Counted from the stretch's first letter, positions 18,103-27,921 are shown. The stretch is 64,000 nucleotides of DNA from QHXQ01 sp963788965 (GCA_963788965.1 CAWBIK010000006.1:806001-870000); one strand, 5' to 3'. Notes: generated by a model from the sequence alone, not told the origin. Program-made: numbers and translations.

Positions 18103-19797
18103 ATGACATTGCCTAGACTCGTCTCGCTCATAGTCGTCGCGTGCCTCGTGTGTGTCGTCATGCCAACAACTGCCGACAATCAAACGTTGACGGCCGATCT
18201 CGTCATCGTCAACGCCAACGTGCATACGATGGACAAGACGCGGCCCATTGCTGAAGCGGTCGCGGTCTATGGCACACGCATCGTCGCCGTCGGCACAAGC
18301 GCCGAAGTCAAACAACTCGCGGGCGCGCGCACACGCGTCATAGATGCGAAGGGCGCGCTTGTGCTGCCCGGCTTCAACGACGCGCACGTGCATTTCACAG
18401 ATGGCGGCTTTCATCTTGCCAGCGTGCAGTTGCGCGATGCCAACAGCCCGGCGGAGTTTGCCGAACGCTTGCGCCGTTACGCCGCGAAGCTGCCGAAGGG
18501 GCGCTGGATTACGGGCGGCGATTGGGATCACGAACGCTGGCCCGGTGCGCCGTTGCCGACCAAAGAGTTGATCGATCAGTTCACGCCTGATAACCCGGTC
18601 TTCATCAATCGCCTCGACGGGCACATGGCGCTCGCCAATAGCGTCGCACTCAAACTCGCTGGCGTCACGCGCGCGACCAAAGACCCGCCCGGTGGTCTTG
18701 TTGTGCGCGACGCGCAGACGAACGAACCGACAGGCTTGCTCAAAGATGCCGCGATGTCGTTCGTCAACGAGAAGATTCCTGATCCTTCGTTAGATGAACA
18801 ACTCGACGCGGCCCGCGCGGCGACCAACCACGCCGCAAGTCTCGGCGTGACGAGCGTGCAGGATATGTCCGCAGGCGACGGCGTGGCCATCTATCAACTG
18901 CTCGCGCGGCGCGGCGAGTTGAAGACGCGCGTGTACGCCGTCCGCTCGATCACGACGTGGGAGTCTTTGCGGCGCGTCGGCGTGTTGCGTGCGTTCGGTA
19001 ATGATCTGATCCGCATCGGCGGTTTGAAAGGCTTCGCGGACGGCAGCCTCGGCTCGACTACCGCGCTTTTCTTCGAGCCATACAACGACGCGCCGAACAC
19101 GCGCGGCCTCTTGGGCGACGAGATGCAGCCCGAAGGCGTCATGCTCGAACGCGTGCGCGGCGCGGATGCGGTCGGGCTGCAAGTTATAATTCACGCCATC
19201 GGCGACGCCGCGAACGATAAAATCCTGTCCATCTATGAACAGGTCGCACGTGAAAACGGCGCACGCGACCGTCGCTTCCGCATCGAGCACGCGCAGCACA
19301 TACGCGCACAGGACATAGCGCGCTTTGGACGCGCGCACGTCGTCGCTTCGATGCAACCCTATCACGCGATTGACGACGGACGCTGGGCCGAGAAACGCAT
19401 CGGGCACGAACGCGCACGCACGACTTATGCCTTCAGAACTTTACTGGACACAGGTGCGGCGCTCGCCTTCGGCACAGACTGGTACGTCGCGCCGCTCAAC
19501 CCGCTGCTCGGCATCTACGCCGCCACCACACGCCGCACGCTCGACGGGCGCAACCCGCAAGGCTGGATTCCCGAACAGAAGATCACGGTCGAAGAAGCCG
19601 TGCGCGCATACACGGTCGGCTCGGCCTACGCCGAGTTCGCAGACGACGTGAAAGGCACACTCGCGCCCGGTAAACTCGCGGACTTAATCATGCTCGATAG
19701 CGACATTTTCAAACTCGACCCAAGCGAGATCGAACACGCGCGCGTGATGTTGACGATCATGGACGGGCGCGTCGTGTATGAAGCGGCGGCTAAGTAA
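18103..19797 (+). CDS. exported YtcJ-like amidohydrolase
   Basis: A 564-residue metal-dependent hydrolase of the amidohydrolase superfamily, YtcJ/Amidohydro_3 group. A signal peptide (residues 1-25) suggests it acts outside the cytoplasm. Metal-binding motifs are 'GFNDAHVHFTDG' (HxH), 'IIHAIGDAAND', 'IEHAQHI' and 'GTDWYVAPLNPLLGI', plus the N- and C-terminal composite beta-sandwich ('ADLVIVNANVHTMD', 'GTLAPGKLADLIMLD'). Substrate unknown; relatives hydrolyse N-substituted amides. Divergent from glcD with about 100 bases between. Confidence 0.88.
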   Translation: MTLPRLVSLIVVACLVCVVMPTTADNQTLTADLVIVNANVHTMDKTRPIAEAVAVYGTRIVAVGTSAEVKQLAGARTRVIDAKGALVLPGFNDAHVHFTDGGFHLASVQLRDANSPAEFAERLRRYAAKLPKGRWITGGDWDHERWPGAPLPTKELIDQFTPDNPVFINRLDGHMALANSVALKLAGVTRATKDPPGGLVVRDAQTNEPTGLLKDAAMSFVNEKIPDPSLDEQLDAARAATNHAASLGVTSVQDMSAGDGVAIYQLLARRGELKTRVYAVRSITTWESLRRVGVLRAFGNDLIRIGGLKGFADGSLGSTTALFFEPYNDAPNTRGLLGDEMQPEGVMLERVRGADAVGLQVIIHAIGDAANDKILSIYEQVARENGARDRRFRIEHAQHIRAQDIARFGRAHVVASMQPYHAIDDGRWAEKRIGHERARTTYAFRTLLDTGAALAFGTDWYVAPLNPLLGIYAATTRRTLDGRNPQGWIPEQKITVEEAVRAYTVGSAYAEFADDVKGTLAPGKLADLIMLDSDIFKLDPSEIEHARVMLTIMDGRVVYEAAAK

Positions 19798-19821
19798 ACT
19801 TCATCGAACGAGGCATAACTC

Positions 19822-20214
19822 ATGACAGAACATCCGAATGCGTCCCTGTTGCGCCGCACCTACGAGGCGTTCGCGCAACGCGATCTGAAAACGTTGGGCG
19901 AGTTGTTTGCCGACGAGGTGGTCTGGCATGTGCCGGGGCGCAGCGCACTCTCCGGCACGTTTCGCGGGCAAGACCAAGTGTTCGCATACTTCCGCAACCT
20001 GCGCGAGATGTCCGGCGGCACGTTCAAGGCCGAGGCGCGCGACTTCATGACAAGCGACGAGCGCGTCGTCAGTCTTGAACATCTGACGGGCGAGCGCGAC
20101 GGCAAGACGCTCGACATCGAACTAGCTTTAGTCGTGCGCGTGCGCAACGGGCAGATCGCCGAAGCGCGCGACTTCTTCTCCGATCCGAATGCGTGGGACG
20201 AGTTCTGGGCCTAA
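19822..20214 (+). CDS. SnoaL-like / NTF2-fold protein
   Basis: A 130-residue single-domain protein of the SnoaL-like (NTF2/ketosteroid-isomerase fold) family. It shows 'LLRRTYEAFAQRDLKTLGEL', 'DEVVWHVPGRSALSGTFRG', and a terminal 'RNGQIAEARDFFSDPNAWDEFW', the usual order for these cone-shaped dimers. The ligand is unknown. It lies 24 bases after the amidohydrolase and 15 before gltS, so the three may form an operon. Confidence 0.85.
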   Translation: MTEHPNASLLRRTYEAFAQRDLKTLGELFADEVVWHVPGRSALSGTFRGQDQVFAYFRNLREMSGGTFKAEARDFMTSDERVVSLEHLTGERDGKTLDIELALVVRVRNGQIAEARDFFSDPNAWDEFWA

Positions 20215-20229
20215 GGCGCGGGAGGAACT

Positions 20230-21531
20230 GTGGAGTTCACGGTCGTCGAAGGCTTACGCACGCTGCGACTCGATCTCGTGCTGACGCTGGCGCTGGCGGC
20301 CGTGGCTCTGTTCGTCGGCGGCGTGGTGCAGCGACGCGTCCCCTTGCTGCGGCGTGCGAGCATCCCGGCGGCAGCGGTCGGCGGGTTGTTGTTCGCGCTC
20401 TTTGTGTTGGCGCTGCGCAAGGGCGGTCCCGTCGGCATCGCGCTCGACACGAGTTTGCGCGCACCTTTGCAGACGGTCTTCTTCACAACCATCGGCCTCG
20501 GCGCGACGCTCAAACTACTGCGCGCGGGCGGCTGGCGCATGGGGTTGTTCTGGCTTGTCGCGTCGGTGCTGGCGTTGGTACAGAACGCGGCCGGCATCGG
20601 CGTCGCGCGGGCGCTCGGCGCACCGGCCGGGCTAGGCATCATCTGCGGTTCTTTGACGTTGACGGGCGGGCCTGCGACTGGCCTCGCGTTCACGAGTGTG
20701 TTCGAGGGGCTTGGCATACAGGGCGCGGGCGCGCTCATCATCGCGTCGGCCACGTTCGGTATCTTCGTCTCGAACCTCGTCGGCAATCCGGTTGCGACCG
20801 CATTGATCAAACGCTTTCGCTTGAGTGCGCCACGCGTGCCGGCAACGCAGAGCGCGGACGCGGATGAGTTCTGGGCCATCGGCGCGATGGGCACGGCGGC
20901 GACGGCGACAGATGAAGATGATGCTGTTGAGAATGAGACGGAAGTTGAGCGGCGCGGGCCGGACGAGCTAACGGGCGGCGAGTTGTTGCGTCAACTACTG
21001 ATCATTCTTGCGGTGATGGGCGTGGGCGCGTTGTTGGGCTTGGGGCTGTCGCGGCTCGGCGCGACTTTGCCGGGTTACATCGGCGCGATGGTAGTGGCGG
21101 CGCTGGTGCGTAATGTCGATGACCGCACGCGCTGGTTCGGTCTGAACATGCGCGCGGTCGAGGCTTTGGGCGCGATTGCGCTGGCGCTGTTTCTGGTCCT
21201 CGCGTTGATGGATTTGAAACTGTGGCAACTGGCGGGCTTGGCGCGGCCGATGCTCGTTATCCTTGCCGTGCAGATCATGTTGACGGTGGCATACGCTGTG
21301 CTCGTCACGTTCGTCGTGATGGGGCGCGACTACGAAGCGGCGGTGACGACGAGCGGGCACATAGGCTTCGGCCTCGGCATCACGCCCAACGCGGTCGCCA
21401 ACATGGAGGCGCTGGTCGCGCGTTACGCGCCCGCGCCGCGCAGCTTCCTCATTGTGCCGGTCGTCGGCGCGTTCTTCATCGACTTCTCGAACGCGCTCGT
21501 CATCACTTTGTTCGTCAACCTTGTGCGTTAA
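20230..21531 (+). CDS. gltS: GltS-type sodium/glutamate symporter
   Basis: A 433-residue inner-membrane transporter. Two structural repeats of about five helices each are separated by a hydrophilic loop (residues 205-250). Each repeat carries a reentrant glycine-rich signature: 'GSLTLTGGPATGLAFTSVFE' in the first, 'GHIGFGLGITPNAVANMEAL' in the second, as in GltS. It should import glutamate with Na+. Start is GTG at 20230, with GGAGG at 20221-20225. Confidence 0.85.
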   Translation: MEFTVVEGLRTLRLDLVLTLALAAVALFVGGVVQRRVPLLRRASIPAAAVGGLLFALFVLALRKGGPVGIALDTSLRAPLQTVFFTTIGLGATLKLLRAGGWRMGLFWLVASVLALVQNAAGIGVARALGAPAGLGIICGSLTLTGGPATGLAFTSVFEGLGIQGAGALIIASATFGIFVSNLVGNPVATALIKRFRLSAPRVPATQSADADEFWAIGAMGTAATATDEDDAVENETEVERRGPDELTGGELLRQLLIILAVMGVGALLGLGLSRLGATLPGYIGAMVVAALVRNVDDRTRWFGLNMRAVEALGAIALALFLVLALMDLKLWQLAGLARPMLVILAVQIMLTVAYAVLVTFVVMGRDYEAAVTTSGHIGFGLGITPNAVANMEALVARYAPAPRSFLIVPVVGAFFIDFSNALVITLFVNLVR

Positions 21532-21561
21532 GTTATGTAAATGATTTGAAGTGGAGTCACG

Positions 21562-22515
21562 ATGCAGCAGATGAAGATCAGTTTAGTTTTAATAGCGATC
21601 ATCTTAACTTTGCACGCTGCCGGGTTTCGCGCAGAAGCAGGCGACGCAGCCGCTAATGCCCACGACTGCGCCCGCGATGCAAGCGATTGTTGACGAAGCG
21701 GCGCGGGCGGCGTTGCGGCAGTTTGCCGACAAGGGCTTGAAGGATAATCAACTGGCGATCACGCTGATCGATCTGCGCGATCCCGCGCGCCCGTTGCAGG
21801 GCAGTTATCATGGCAACGAGCGGATTTATCCGGCGAGTGTTGTCAAGCTGTTCTATCTCGTCGCGGCGCATCGTTGGTTGGAAGACGGCAAGTTGAAAGA
21901 GACGGATGAATTGAAGCGGGCGCTGCGTGACATGATCGTTGATTCGTCGAACGACGCGACCGGCTACGTGCTCGACGTGTTGACCGGCTCGACGAGTGGG
22001 TTGGAGTTGCCGCCCGCCGAGATGGCGCGTTGGCAAGAGCAACGCAACGTCGTCAATCGCTACTTCGCCGCGCTCGGCTATACGAACATCAACACGAATC
22101 AGAAGACGTTCTGCGAAGACGCATACGGGCGCGAACGCTTCTCGCGCGGCCCCAACGGCGAGAATCGTAACAAGCTGACGACCGACGCCACGGCCCGGCT
22201 CTTGCCGAGATCGTGACTGGTCGCGCCGTCACGCCTGCGCGCAGCAAGTTGATGATGGATTTGTTGAAGCGCGAGTTTGCGGGCACAAGCAAAGACGCGG
22301 ACGATCAAGCGCACGGCTTCACCGGCAGCGCGCTCAAAGAGGGCGCACGCCTCTGGTCGAAGGCCGGTTGGACCAGCACCACACGCCACGACGCCGCTTA
22401 TATCGAACTACCAAACGGCGCACGCTTCGTCCTCGTCACCTTCACCACCGACCACGCCAACGAACACGACATCATCCCGGCCGTGGCGCGTGTTGTGTTG
22501 GATAAAATGCAGTGA
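21562..22515 (+). CDS. exported beta-lactamase-fold serine hydrolase, two frame breaks
   Basis: A class A beta-lactamase-like protein. The ATG at 21562 begins a signal peptide ('MKISLVLIAIILTLHAAG'). The frame slips near 21622-21629, continues through the active-site 'YPASVVKLFYLVAA' (SxxK) and 'DSSNDATGYV' (SxN-like), slips again near 22203 (one G missing in TTGGCC), and ends with 'WSKAGWTSTTRHDAAYIELP' (the K-x-G strand). The SxxK, SxN and KxG triad is complete, so the protein is probably functional if the two slips are sequencing errors. It may be a beta-lactamase or a cell-wall peptidase. Confidence 0.8.
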
Positions 22516-22584
22516 CGGTGATAAGCAACAAGGGACAAGTTAAGACTTGTTCTTGCTTGTCACTTGTCGCTCGTCACTTGTTAT
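22512..22584. repeat. inverted heptad repeat, GTGACAA type, between convergent genes
   Basis: GTGACGGTGATAAGCAACAA and GGGACAAG are followed after a short loop (TTAAGA) by CTTGTTCTTGCTTGTCAC and then further units TTGTCGC, TCGTCAC, TTGTTAT. The arms pair imperfectly. The stop of the methyltransferase gene (22581-22583) lies in it. It sits between two convergent genes, so it probably also serves as a two-way terminator. Confidence 0.6.
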
Positions 22585-23237
22585 TGCTTTTGAGCTAGGA
22601 TCGCACTCTTGGTCCAGCCGATCACGTCGAGGGGCGGGAAGAAGTAGTGCGAGACGATGCGGAAATGGCGTGTGGTGGCGGCGTCAACCGTGGCGGGCGG
22701 ATGCGTCTTGAAGCGAAATAGGATTTCGAGAAAAGTGGATGCGGGGCCGGGGCGCACGGGCAGATGCAGGATGTAGCCGCCGGGGCGCAGCACGCGGGCC
22801 AGTTCGCTCATGCCTTCTTCGAGCGCGACGTATTCGAGCGCGCCGCTGGTTGTGATGAAGTCGAACGAGTCGGCGGCGAAGGGCAAGGCTAACAGGTTGC
22901 CTTGCACGAAGCGCACTTGATGCGGGCGACGTGGTTGCGTGTCGGCGACCGCGCGCCGGGCCTTGTCGAGCGAGGGCGCGGAGAGGTCGAGCGCAGTGAT
23001 GGAAGCGGGGCGGGGCAGCGCGCGCAGCATGGCGAGCGTGAGCAGACCCGTGCCGCAACCCGCGTCGAGAATCTGCGCGCCTGCGGGCAAGGGCAGCGGG
23101 TGTTCGCGGAAGTAGCGTTCGAGCGAGCGGCCGTAGCCGTTGAGCTTGAACGTCAGATCGTAAAGGTCTGCAAAGCGGTCGTAGAGCGACGCCGCGTTGC
23201 CCCCCTCTTCGGTCATTGTTTCTGCGTGCTGCTTCAT
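22581..23237 (-). CDS. class I SAM-dependent methyltransferase
   Basis: 218 residues from the ATG at 23237, preceded by GGAGAG. It has the Methyltransf_11/25 signature: motif I 'ILDAGCGTGLLTLAML', 'ITALDLSAPSLDKARR' (motif post-I), 'FVQGNLLALPFAADSFDFIT' and 'ELARVLRPGGYILHLPVRPG'. Substrate unknown; ubiquinone-type or lipid methylation would fit the domain. A longer frame upstream of 23237 looks non-coding. Confidence 0.85.
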   Translation of the reverse strand: MKQHAETMTEEGGNAASLYDRFADLYDLTFKLNGYGRSLERYFREHPLPLPAGAQILDAGCGTGLLTLAMLRALPRPASITALDLSAPSLDKARRAVADTQPRRPHQVRFVQGNLLALPFAADSFDFITTSGALEYVALEEGMSELARVLRPGGYILHLPVRPGPASTFLEILFRFKTHPPATVDAATTRHFRIVSHYFFPPLDVIGWTKSAILAQKQ

Positions 23238-23445
23238 GTATGCTTCGCTCTCCAAACGCGCCGGGGCGGTCAAACTTAACTCACACCGGCCGCCGCCGCT
23301 CGCCGAAACCGTTGGCCGGTGGCGCAACCGAAAGCGCGCCGCACGCAAGCTGACTTTAATCGGCGCGGCGCATCAATCCACTGACCTACGGTTGTTCGTA
23401 AATCCGATGGTTGCATAGTAACACCTTTTAGCGTTCTAAGGAGAC

Positions 23446-24267
23446 TTGCCCAAAGTGTTTGAGACTGAAAGCGACGTGCTGGCGTGGTATGAAGAGCAGC
23501 CGCGTGCGCTCACCGAAGAGTTCGTCGGCAGCATCCCGTGGCACGAGGTAAACGACTGCCCGCTCGACCCGGCATTCGTGCCCGTGCTCATCTACATGCG
23601 CGACGTTGAGGCGTTCACCGACATCTACTACGAAGAGTTGCGGCGGACGCCGACCGGCAAAAGCCCCGTGATCAAGCGGTTCATGGATCGTTGGAGCGTC
23701 GAAGAGTTTCAACACGCCGAACTGCTCAATCGCTTCCTGAACGAAGCCGGCATCCCGACGAGCAAGCGTTGGTTTGCAGAAGCGCGCGCCGCCATCCCCT
23801 TCAACTACACGTTCGAGAATCGCCTCTATCCGCTCATCACCAACTGCTTCGGCACGAGCTTCTCGGCCGTACACATGACGTGGGGCGCGATCAACGAGAT
23901 GACGACGCTGCAAGGCTACCGGCGACTGTGGCAACTGGCGAAGCATCCGGTCTTGGAAAGACTGCTGCGCGCCATCGCGCAGGAAGAGGCAGCGCACTCT
24001 AAGTTCTACTGGAACATCGCGCGGCTGAAGTTGGAGCGGTCAGGGTTAGCGCGCAAACTCGCCTGCACGGTCATCAGCAAATTTTGGACGCCCGTTGGGC
24101 AGGGCACGAAGCCAAAGCAGGAGACGAACTACGTGATCGCACGGTTGTTTCAAGGCGAAGACGGCGTGGACTTCTTCGACCGCAACGTCAACCAGAAACT
24201 CGAACAACTGCCCGGCTTCACGGGCAATAAGACCGTCACGGCGCGCATCGCACGCATCGCACTTTAA
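23446..24267 (+). CDS. ferritin-like di-iron protein, acyl-ACP desaturase-like
   Basis: 273 residues, the size of soluble acyl-ACP desaturases such as mycobacterial DesA. Ligand motifs are 'DRWSVEEFQHAELLNRF' (E-x-x-H in helix 2) and 'IAQEEAAHSKFYWNIARL' (E-E-x-x-H in helix 4), with the first Glu probably in 'MRDVEAFTDIYYEEL'. It would introduce a double bond into an acyl chain using a di-iron centre. Start is TTG at 23446 with AAGGAGA directly upstream. It stands alone. Confidence 0.78.
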   Translation: MPKVFETESDVLAWYEEQPRALTEEFVGSIPWHEVNDCPLDPAFVPVLIYMRDVEAFTDIYYEELRRTPTGKSPVIKRFMDRWSVEEFQHAELLNRFLNEAGIPTSKRWFAEARAAIPFNYTFENRLYPLITNCFGTSFSAVHMTWGAINEMTTLQGYRRLWQLAKHPVLERLLRAIAQEEAAHSKFYWNIARLKLERSGLARKLACTVISKFWTPVGQGTKPKQETNYVIARLFQGEDGVDFFDRNVNQKLEQLPGFTGNKTVTARIARIAL

Positions 24268-24413
24268 TGCGACTCGGCCCACGCGCGCACGCAACAGACA
24301 GGCAAAGGCTGCAACCCCGGCTCGTGAGTTGCACTTTTGCCTGTTTGCTTTTAACTTTGACTTACCGATGAACGCACGCCCTGCGCCGGCTCGGCGGCCT
24401 TAAGTCAAAATTT

Positions 24414-25086
24414 ATGAAACGTCTGCTACCTATCATCATCATCGCGGCGGTGCTGCTCGTCGCCCTCGGCGGGGCTGCCATGCTCCTGCGCCAGCCGCAG
24501 CCCGATGCGAACGCGCCCTCGCTTGCAACCGCGCCGCCCACTGTGCGCGCCACGCCGGAACAACCGGCCCATTACAAAGGCCGCATTGATGCGCCCATAC
24601 AGCTTGAAGAGTATGGCGATTATCAATGTCCGCCCTGCGGCCTGTTTCATCCGATTGCCGAACAGGTGCTCAGCACAATACGGCGACCGTGTTCGCTTCT
24701 CGTTCCGCAACTTCCCGTTGCCGGCGCACAAGTTCGCGCGCGATGCAGCGCAAGCGGCCGAAGCCGCCGGGCTGCAAGGCAAATTCTGGCAGATGCACAA
24801 TCTGATCTATGAGCATCAAGCCGAGTGGAAGGACGCGCCGGACGCACGCGCCATCTTCTTCAAGTACGCGCATGAATTAGGGCTTGACGAGAACCGCTTC
24901 CGGCAGGACATAGACAGTTCGGTTGTCTCGATGCGCGTGGCGCAGGACCAATACGTGGGGAAACTGCACGGCGTACAGGGCACGCCCACGCTGTTCCTCA
25001 ACGGGCGCGAAGTGCCCTTCGAGCAGATCATGGATTTCAACAAGCTGCGCGCGGTGATTGACGCGGCGCTGGCGGGCAAGACTTGA
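24414..25086 (+). CDS. DsbA-like thiol oxidoreductase, frame broken
   Basis: A membrane-anchored thioredoxin-fold protein (residues 5-27 form a single N-terminal helix). The active site CPPC is in 'YGDYQCPPCGLFHPIAEQVL'. The frame slips near 24676-24679 and continues with 'YGDRVRFSFRNFPLPAHKFA', 'DENRFRQDIDSS' and the cis-proline loop 'GVQGTPTLFLNGREV', as in DsbA/DSBA_2. It should introduce disulfides in the periplasm. Its stop overlaps the start of a VKOR gene, the enzyme that would reoxidise it. Confidence 0.85.
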
Positions 25087-25565
25087 GCAGCGGGACGAAC
25101 GCGAAGGGCGCAAGCGATGAAACTGGCGCACGACGCAGGGCGCTTGTGCTTGACGCGCTCACGGCGCTTCTATCTCTGGTGGGTTTGGCCGATGCTGTTT
25201 ACTTGACGGTGGAACACGTATCGGGACGCAGCGTGCGCTGCACGATCACGACAGGTTGCTCGGAAGTGCTGAGCAGTCCTTACGCAACCGTCGGCCGCTT
25301 TCCGCTCGCGGCGCTCGGCGCGCTCGCTTACTTCACAGTCTTCAGTCTGGCCACGCTCTCGGCCTTCGGTTATACGTCGGCGCGCAAACTACTGGCCGCA
25401 GTCGTCCTCGTCATGTGCGCCACTTCGCTCTGGCTGCTCTATCTGCAAGCCTTCGTCATCCAACACTTCTGCCAATACTGTCTGCTCTCGGCCGCAGTCA
25501 CGCTTTGTCTAACCGCGTTCGTCGTCGTCAATCTCATGTCTCAACGCCACGCGCGCAACGCATAG
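25083..25565 (+). CDS. vitamin K epoxide reductase (VKOR) family protein
   Basis: 160 residues with four hydrophobic helices. It has the loop cysteines 'VRCTITTGCSEVLSSPYA' and the quinone-site CxxC in 'HFCQYCLLSAAVTLC', the diagnostic VKOR arrangement. Bacterial VKOR replaces DsbB: it moves electrons from DsbA to quinone. The TTG start overlaps the stop of the upstream DsbA-like gene (TTGA at 25083-25086), so both are made together. Confidence 0.92.
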   Translation: MSSGTNAKGASDETGARRRALVLDALTALLSLVGLADAVYLTVEHVSGRSVRCTITTGCSEVLSSPYATVGRFPLAALGALAYFTVFSLATLSAFGYTSARKLLAAVVLVMCATSLWLLYLQAFVIQHFCQYCLLSAAVTLCLTAFVVVNLMSQRHARNA

Positions 25566-25711
25566 ACGACCAACACAACCAAGCCGATCAGTAATAACAA
25601 CAGCCCCGCCCCGCAGCCGATCATCAATAGCCTGAATTTCTTCGCGCGATTCGGATCGGGCGGCATCAGCGACCCTTGCGGAAAATACGGCGGCGGTGTT
25701 GATGTGGACAT
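25541..25711 (-). CDS. 56-residue proline-rich single-helix membrane protein
   Basis: The part of this frame that looks real starts at the ATG at 25711. It has a short 'MSTSTPPPYFPQGSLMPPDP' head, a basic 'NRAKKFRLL', and one hydrophobic helix of about 22 residues rich in Leu/Val/Gly. Small proteins of this type are common and unassigned. It overlaps the end of the VKOR gene on the other strand by 25 bases. Confidence 0.5.
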   Translation of the reverse strand: MSTSTPPPYFPQGSLMPPDPNRAKKFRLLMIGCGAGLLLLLIGLVVLVVYALRAWR

Positions 25712-25721
25712 ATAGGCAAGC

Positions 25722-25788
25722 TTAACCACAAAGACACTAAGACACAAAACAGAAACCCGATCTGCTTTCGTGTCTTCTTTGTGGTTAA
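25722..25788. repeat. inverted repeat, CCACAAAGACAC type
   Basis: TTAACCACAAAGACAC (25722-25737) is answered by GTGTCTTCTTTGTGGTTAA (25770-25788), with more CACAAA units in between. The 7-nt CACAAAG unit recurs as a 23-bp perfect hairpin at 50715-50766 and singly at 52527-52566. It lies between the end of the debranching enzyme gene and the start of the small membrane protein. Confidence 0.65.
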
Positions 25789-25793
25789 TTCCT

Positions 25794-27767
25794 TCAGGCC
25801 AATTCTTCAAGTTCACAACGCAACAACTCGGCGACGCTCCACGCTTGGGCGATGCAACCGCGCGGCGTGTGCGGTGGTTCGGCGTCGAAGATTTCGGAGA
25901 CTTGGCCGAGTCCGGCGTCGCGCAGGTGCGCGCGAAAGGCTTGCGTCCAGCCGCGCGCGGTCTGAAGGCTCGCGGCACTGCGGTCGTTGACCTTGAGATA
26001 GGCCGTGATGAACGGTCCTAGCAGCCACGCCCAGACCGTGCCTTGATGATAAGCGGTGTCGCGCCCGTGGCCGTCGCCCTCGTAGCGTGCGCGATAGGCG
26101 GCCGACTTGGGCGCGAGCGTGCGCAGCCCGTAGGGCGTGAGCAGTTCACGGCGAACCGTCTCGACCACGCGGCGGGCGCGCTCGCCGGTCACGAGTTGGT
26201 GCGGCAGGCTGACGGCGAAGATTTGATTCGGCCGGATCGACGTGTCCGGTTCGCCCTCGTCGCTCAAACAATCGTAGAGGCCGCCCGCTTGTTCATCCCA
26301 GAATAGACCGTTGAAACTGGCGCGCGTGCCGTCGGCGATGGCGCGGCAATGTGCGGCGGTCTTGTCGTCGTTGAAGCGGCGCGCGATCTGTTCGAGCGTG
26401 CGCAGGGCGTTGTACCAGAGCGCCTGTATCTCGACGGGCTTACCCATGCGCGGCGTCACCACCAAGTCGCCGACCTTCGCATCCATCCAAGTCAACTGCA
26501 CGCCCGGTTCGCCCGCGCGCAGCAATCCGTCCTCGGTCGCATGGATGCCGTAATGCGTGCCCTGCTCATGCCACGCGATGATGTCGCGCAAGGCTTCATA
26601 AAAATGTTCGCGCACGAACTGTTCGTCGCCCGTGCGGCGCAGCAGTTCGCCGACCGCGTGGACGAACCAGAGCGTGCCGTCCACGGTGTTGTATTCGGGC
26701 TGCGCGTCGCTGTCGGGGAAACGATTGGGCAGCAGACCTTGATTCAAATAGGCGACGAAGGCGAGCAGGATTTCGCGCGCGATGTCGTAGCGTTCGAGCG
26801 TGAGCGCCAGACCGGGCAGAGAGATCATCGTGTCGCGGCCCCAGTCTGTGAACCAATGATAACCGGCGATGACCGTATGCAGATCGCGGCCGCGCCGCAC
26901 GATGAACTGATCGGCGGCGGTCACTAATTGTTGCACGTACTCGTCGCGGTCTTCATGTCGTTCGACGACACGGCGACGGCGCTTGCGCTCCTGTGCTTCA
27001 AACTCGTCGGCATCGGCGACGACGCGCGGCTCGGTCGATGCGATGAAAGTGCGCGTTGCGCCGCCTGCGAGTTCGCAGACGAGCAGACCGGGGTTGAACA
27101 GGTCTTCGTGGTAATCGAAGCCGCGCGCGCGTTCCTCTTGCAGCACGAACTTGCGATACCAGAGATTATCTATGTAGATGTGTTCGGCATCGTGCGCGAG
27201 ATAGAGCGTCAGCCCGTTGTCGCGGCGCGCGAGTTTGAGTAACCCCGGCTCGATCTCGACGGGCGCGAAGGCGTTGCCGTCTTCATGTGCGAGCCAGTGA
27301 TAGTTGCGCATGGCGACGAGCGGGCGTACTTCCAATGTGGCGCGCACGTCCGCAGGCGCATCGAACCTGTAGCGGATGACGGTCGTGTTCTCGTCGTGCC
27401 GCATGAAGATGGTTTTTTCAAGCGTGTAGTCGCCGAGCTTATAGGTTGCGACGGGGAACGGATCGAGGCGGAAGCCGGTTTGCAGCAAGTAGCCGTGCGG
27501 GTGGATCGTGCCGCCTTCGTAGTAGTTGGTCGCAAGCTCGAAGGCTTGGTCTTTGACGACGAATCTGTCTTCGAGTTTGGCAAGCAAGACGGAGCGTTCG
27601 GTGGGCGGGCGCGTGGCGGCGACGAGCAACCCGTGATAACGGCGCGTGTTCGTGTAGGTCATGCTGGTCGAGGCGTAGCCGCCCAGCCCGTTCGTCTCAA
27701 GCCATTCGCGGCGCGTCGCGCTGTCCAAATCGCGGCACTCCGCCTCGTCGAGATTGATCATCGTCAA
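25794..27767 (-). CDS. glycogen debranching enzyme (amylo-alpha-1,6-glucosidase family)
   Basis: 657 residues. The N-terminal bacterial/archaeal GDE_N domain includes 'REWLETNGLGGYASTSMTY' and 'RRYHGLLVAA'. The C-terminal (alpha/alpha)6 barrel includes 'TVIAGYHWFTDWGRDTMISL', 'YNTVDGTLWFVHAVGELL' and 'YHQGTVWAWLLGPFITAYL'; the WGRD and late acidic residues form the expected active site. It should remove alpha-1,6 branch stubs during glycogen or starch breakdown. Start is the TTG at 27767 (AGGAG upstream) or the ATG at 27761. Confidence 0.9.
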   Translation of the reverse strand: MTMINLDEAECRDLDSATRREWLETNGLGGYASTSMTYTNTRRYHGLLVAATRPPTERSVLLAKLEDRFVVKDQAFELATNYYEGGTIHPHGYLLQTGFRLDPFPVATYKLGDYTLEKTIFMRHDENTTVIRYRFDAPADVRATLEVRPLVAMRNYHWLAHEDGNAFAPVEIEPGLLKLARRDNGLTLYLAHDAEHIYIDNLWYRKFVLQEERARGFDYHEDLFNPGLLVCELAGGATRTFIASTEPRVVADADEFEAQERKRRRRVVERHEDRDEYVQQLVTAADQFIVRRGRDLHTVIAGYHWFTDWGRDTMISLPGLALTLERYDIAREILLAFVAYLNQGLLPNRFPDSDAQPEYNTVDGTLWFVHAVGELLRRTGDEQFVREHFYEALRDIIAWHEQGTHYGIHATEDGLLRAGEPGVQLTWMDAKVGDLVVTPRMGKPVEIQALWYNALRTLEQIARRFNDDKTAAHCRAIADGTRASFNGLFWDEQAGGLYDCLSDEGEPDTSIRPNQIFAVSLPHQLVTGERARRVVETVRRELLTPYGLRTLAPKSAAYRARYEGDGHGRDTAYHQGTVWAWLLGPFITAYLKVNDRSAASLQTARGWTQAFRAHLRDAGLGQVSEIFDAEPPHTPRGCIAQAWSVAELLRCELEELA

Positions 27768-27921
27768 GTCTGCTCCTCTTAAATTGACCCGTGAAGCTTT
27801 ACGCGGAATAGGCAGTGCGCGCAGACTTGTATCATAAAAAGGGGCGCGCGCCGCAAGAAATAATCGCCGGGTGCGTTCAAGTTTCGGCAGGCGCGAAAAT
27901 CTGGGATAGGAGTGTGGGCAG

